Shown: piece after piece, positions 61,459-64,000 of the stretch | How positions within the stretch are numbered: the stretch's first letter is position 1 | How the letters are laid out: each line of letters opens with the position of its first letter | Origin: Apostichopus japonicus | Taxonomy: Eukaryota > Echinodermata > Holothuroidea > Aspidochirotida > Stichopodidae | DNA: 64,000 nt | Direction of reading: 5' to 3' | NCBI RefSeq assembly: GCF_037975245.1 | Contig: NC_092565.1 | Location: 3,836,499 to 3,900,498, forward strand | Made by a program: the position numbers and the translations under genes | The notes under the pieces: model-generated | The model's input: only the letters and a program-made list of their open reading frames with translations | What the model was told of the DNA's origin: nothing | Databases searched by the model: none

Positions 61459-61658
61459 ATGTGTGTGAGTTCCTCAGAACAGCGTGCGGACTATCGACGC
61501 TTGAAAAATAGGGGTAGTTGTTCACGGTAAATTACCATTTTGGAATTGACCTTCGTCAGCAATACTTGGAAGTGGAATGAAATGTACAAAATGAAAGTAT
61601 GACGCTAGATAAGTGTGAGTGCCATTGATGGAAATATTACTAAAAAATGAAGGCTTGA

Positions 61659-61729
61659 CAGGAAGCGGATTAAGTAGCAAATGATCCGCTTTTCCTGATT
61701 CTTTGCTCCTTAATCCGCTTCCTGTATAT
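61659..61729. repeat. Imperfect 70-bp palindrome
   Basis: GACAGGAAGCGGATTAAG is followed by TGATCCGCTTTTCC and then CTTAATCCGCTTCCTGT, giving a foldback stem of about 17 bp with a structured loop. Confidence 0.8.
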
Positions 61730-61763
61730 TGTCATGGTTATTTATTACTATTTCCATACTTTA

Positions 61764-61767
<4 letters not shown>

Positions 61768-61805
<38 letters not shown>
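61768..61805. repeat. (TA)n microsatellite
   Basis: A pure TA dinucleotide run. Confidence 0.95.
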
Positions 61806-61809
<4 letters not shown>

Positions 61810-62639
61810 GCTATCAAAACAAGATCTAAAACAACACTGCAGGGTTTTGTAGTGCTACTGTGGCCCAAATGAGAGGTTGAAAATTGGAACATTTTATCTA
61901 CAAATTTGCCATTTAAAATTCTATCGAATTTCACTTATACTATATCTCAAATTGCTTCGCGAATTAACAGCTTCATAAAATCAAAATTTGAAATTATTTG
62001 TCGAAACTTCGGCTTTATAACTTCAACTATTTTAATCTTCTAATTTCGACAATTTAAAAAAAAAAAATCGACTTTCGTTGACTGCCTGTTCCCATGTAGT
62101 GGTAGATCCTATAAGAGAAGTATTTACATTTTAGCCGTGAAAGGTTTATTCTTTTGGCATATTTGGCTATGGAAAGTAGAGCTGTAATGTAAGGTCTACA
62201 CGCAAGTTTGTGACCATAACTACTATTATTTGTGTGTGGAGGTGGGTTGGGGGGAGGGGGTTGAAAATGGAAGGGGTGTAAGGTTTACACCTCCACTTAC
62301 ATCCAGCTGGACCTACGACTGCTGTGAGTGTAATCTTATAGTTCAACCTGGCCTTGAATAGACTCCTTTTTGTGTGTGTGTACAACAGAGGTGTTGGCGT
62401 TTCTGTTATAGCTCGAACAGTTGTCTCTGAGCTTCCAACAAATTCATCGTCGGTATCACTCCGCCAAAAACAAAGGGAATAGCTTATATGTTACTTTCAG
62501 GGCGAACCCGACACGGTAAGCAATGTAATGTCTGGAAATTGTTGAGGGACTCAGCTGAATGATGTATATGTCTCTAAAATCATACAACTTGAAACTGAAT
62601 AACATTTGACAGCATATGTTGTCATACCTTGGGGTACAC

Positions 62640-62990
62640 GTTGTCAGCCTTCCGACACGTTTTCAGTCCGAAAATAAAATACACGTTTTTAGTCCGAAAA
62701 AACGAGTTTTCAGTCCGACACGTTTTCAGTCCGAAACTAAAATACACGTTCTCAGTCCGAAAAACGAGTTTTCAGTCCGACACGTTTTCAGTCCGAAAAT
62801 AAAATACACGTTTTCAGTCCGAAAATAAAATACACGTTTTCAGTCCGAAAATAAAATACACGTTTTCAGTCCGAAAATAAAATACACGTTTTCAGTCCGA
62901 AAAAAACGAGTTTTCAGTCCGACACGTTCTCAGTCCGAAAATAAAAGCCACGTTCTCATAAAATCCACGTTCTCAGTCGGAGCTTAAATA
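62640..62990. repeat. 26-bp minisatellite with CAGTCCGAAA core
   Basis: Units ACGTTTTCAGTCCGAAAATA followed by AAATAC alternate with a shorter variant AAACGAGTTTTCAGTCCGAC. About 13 CAGTCCG cores occur. The array is open in one plus-strand frame, which is a by-product of the unit. Confidence 0.92.
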
Positions 62991-63117
62991 TATTCTGTTA
63001 ATTATATATATAGGCCTATATATTATTAAATTATCATATATATATATATATATATGAAATGTAGAAAATGAGACTTCAACAAGCACAGTAAGAAAGTATA
63101 CAAAGTTGTATGTTCCA

Positions 63118-63152
63118 ATATTTCGCCGGTTAAGGCTTTATCGAGGAATGAG
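63118..63152 (-). ncRNA. Degenerate hammerhead-ribozyme-like motif
   Basis: The minus strand reads CCTCGATAAAGCCTTAACCG GCGAAATATTGG. A short GCC/GGC stem II sits between a CTGATGA-like box (here TCGATAA) and GAAA. Penelope-like elements are known to carry hammerheads in their terminal repeats. The first box differs from consensus at C3, U4 and G8, so this copy is probably inactive. Confidence 0.35.
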
Positions 63153-63275
63153 GTGCAACTACCGACTCCGTGTATATAAGTAAAAAACTTTAAAACCAAT
63201 TCCCCTGAGCTGAAACGCACCAGCGAACAAACTGTATTCGGAGCGCACAGACGGACCAGCAAGATGTGAAAAGCT

Positions 63276-64000
63276 TAAATATCCAATTGACGTCCAGCAC
63301 AGCCATTCATTAAGTTATTACTGGCTTTAATGGTAAGGGCTTCGATTATTTTTCTTTCACTGATATTGGGTAGGTTGTGATGTAGGATTTGCCAATTGAG
63401 TATTTTCTCCAGATTTCGGATTTATATTGTGAGTTTGTAAATGAGTGTATATGGTCTGTTTAGTCATACGTAGATGTTCTTTTATTCTCGTTCCAATGGT
63501 GCATCCCGTTTCGCCGATGTATGTAGACGAGCAAAGATTGCATTTAATCTTGTAGACACAGTTTTTGGCTAAACAGATATTCTTCTTTACAGCGATTTCG
63601 CAGGTGTCACAGTTGGGTGGGCAACCCTGTTTGTCACGTGGCGCGGAAAACAAACTCGCTGATGGATTACCTGTCATGAAATGTGTTCTCAGATTTGTAA
63701 TGCCCGATCTGCTGATTGTTGCCAGGGTCTGCCGTTTTATGTTCTCGTTCACAAATGGTACTTTTAGGTAAATTCTTTGATCTTCAGATGGTCTAGTAGG
63801 GGTGATTATTGTGTGTTTCATGGTTGAGTTCACGAATATTTTAGGATATCCGTTTCTTATGAAGTTAGTTTTTACTTGTTTAAGAGATAGTTTAGTTGAG
63901 GGTTTGTCTGTGGACCTGTGAAAGAAAAATAATCGAAGCCCTTAACATTAAAGCCAGTAATAACTTAATGAATGGCTGTGCTGGACGTCAATTGGATATT
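63276..64000. repeat. Inverted repeat formed by two PLE 3' UTR copies
   Basis: AATATCCAATTGACGTCCAG at 63279 is repeated in reverse complement at the end of the window. Both arms extend about 82 bases to the stop codon region. Confidence 0.92.
63357..63833 (-). CDS. GIY-YIG endonuclease domain of a Penelope-like element (partial)
   Basis: The frame encodes the C-terminal end of a PLE polyprotein. A cysteine linker (GCPPNCDTCEIAVKKNICLA, KNC) precedes VYKIKCNLCSSTYIGETGCT and RIKEHLR, which matches the GIY-YIG nuclease core (YK.xC, YIGET, R, EH). The reverse transcriptase part is missing: the frame stays open upstream only to about 63910, reading HRSTDKPSTKLSLKQVKTNF, and meets the inverted repeat. 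The GTG at 63833 is not a real start; the protein is truncated. The stop is TGA at 63357-63359. Confidence 0.85.
   Translation of the reverse strand: MNSTMKHTIITPTRPSEDQRIYLKVPFVNENIKRQTLATISRSGITNLRTHFMTGNPSASLFSAPRDKQGCPPNCDTCEIAVKKNICLAKNCVYKIKCNLCSSTYIGETGCTIGTRIKEHLRMTKQTIYTHLQTHNINPKSGENTQLANPTSQPTQYQ

Larger units (their letters stand above)
63060..63918 (-). mobile_element. 5'-truncated Penelope-like retroelement (3' end with endonuclease)
   Basis: The minus strand carries the GIY-YIG ORF, then a 3' UTR with a hammerhead-like motif. At 63918 the element stops and an inverted copy of its own 3' UTR begins (63919-64000 matches 63276-63358 in reverse complement, one mismatch seen). Head-to-head or inverted arrangements are known for Penelope-like elements. 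The second copy runs off the window. Confidence 0.8.

Noticed and set aside
62616-62828. 70-codon frame across the CAGTCCGAAA array
   Set aside because: Produced by the tandem repeat unit; no start context.
63026-63262. 78-codon minus-strand frame downstream of the GIY-YIG ORF
   Set aside because: Lies in the PLE 3' UTR, through the hammerhead-like motif and an AT run; not a protein.

Overview
The window looks like nuclear DNA of a marine invertebrate deuterostome, most probably an echinoderm and possibly a sea cucumber. The base composition is AT-rich. Genes are split by many GT-AG introns, microsatellites and small inverted-repeat transposons are dense, and the palindromic word TAGGCCTA recurs. 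Species assignment is inference; no marker gene is present.

Positions 1-34800 are dominated by one large plus-strand gene. Nineteen coding exons (3201-32965) join with consistent phase into a 1751-residue NSD-family histone H3K36 methyltransferase. Domain order is a Y/Q/P-rich N-terminus, PWWP1, HMG box, PHD1-3, PWWP2, AWS, SET, post-SET, PHD4, C5HCH and a K/E-rich tail. Exon 6 can also be read through its splice donor to a nearby stop, followed by a poly(A) signal. That would give an 840-residue PWWP+HMG short form resembling the known short forms of vertebrate NSD2 and NSD3. The introns carry a hAT-like MITE (upstream), two TTAA-flanked elements (one with a broken THAP coding piece), and two minisatellites, one built from copies of the exon 17 splice donor.

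Positions 34900-45000 hold a hAT-like MITE with a 6-bp target duplication, AT/GT microsatellites, and an intronless minus-strand SLC10-family transporter gene (38411-39883) with a duplicated upstream segment. A frameshifted CR1-type LINE remnant lies at 43237-43400. An orphan exon-like segment is at 45035-45198.

Positions 45900-53000 hold a 2.55-kb repeat element carrying many AGGTCA half-sites, including five DR4 arrangements. A broken, intron-containing Ginger/GIN1-like integrase gene follows.

Positions 53000-64000 contain inverted dispersed repeats, a tRNA-derived SINE, several foldback elements, an intronless RING/coiled-coil (TRIM-like) gene on the minus strand (57800-59743), a 26-bp minisatellite, and the GIY-YIG 3' end of a Penelope-like retroelement that meets an inverted copy of its own tail.

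The genes do not form a pathway. They are unrelated neighbours: chromatin modification, membrane transport and probable ubiquitin ligation, separated by mobile DNA.
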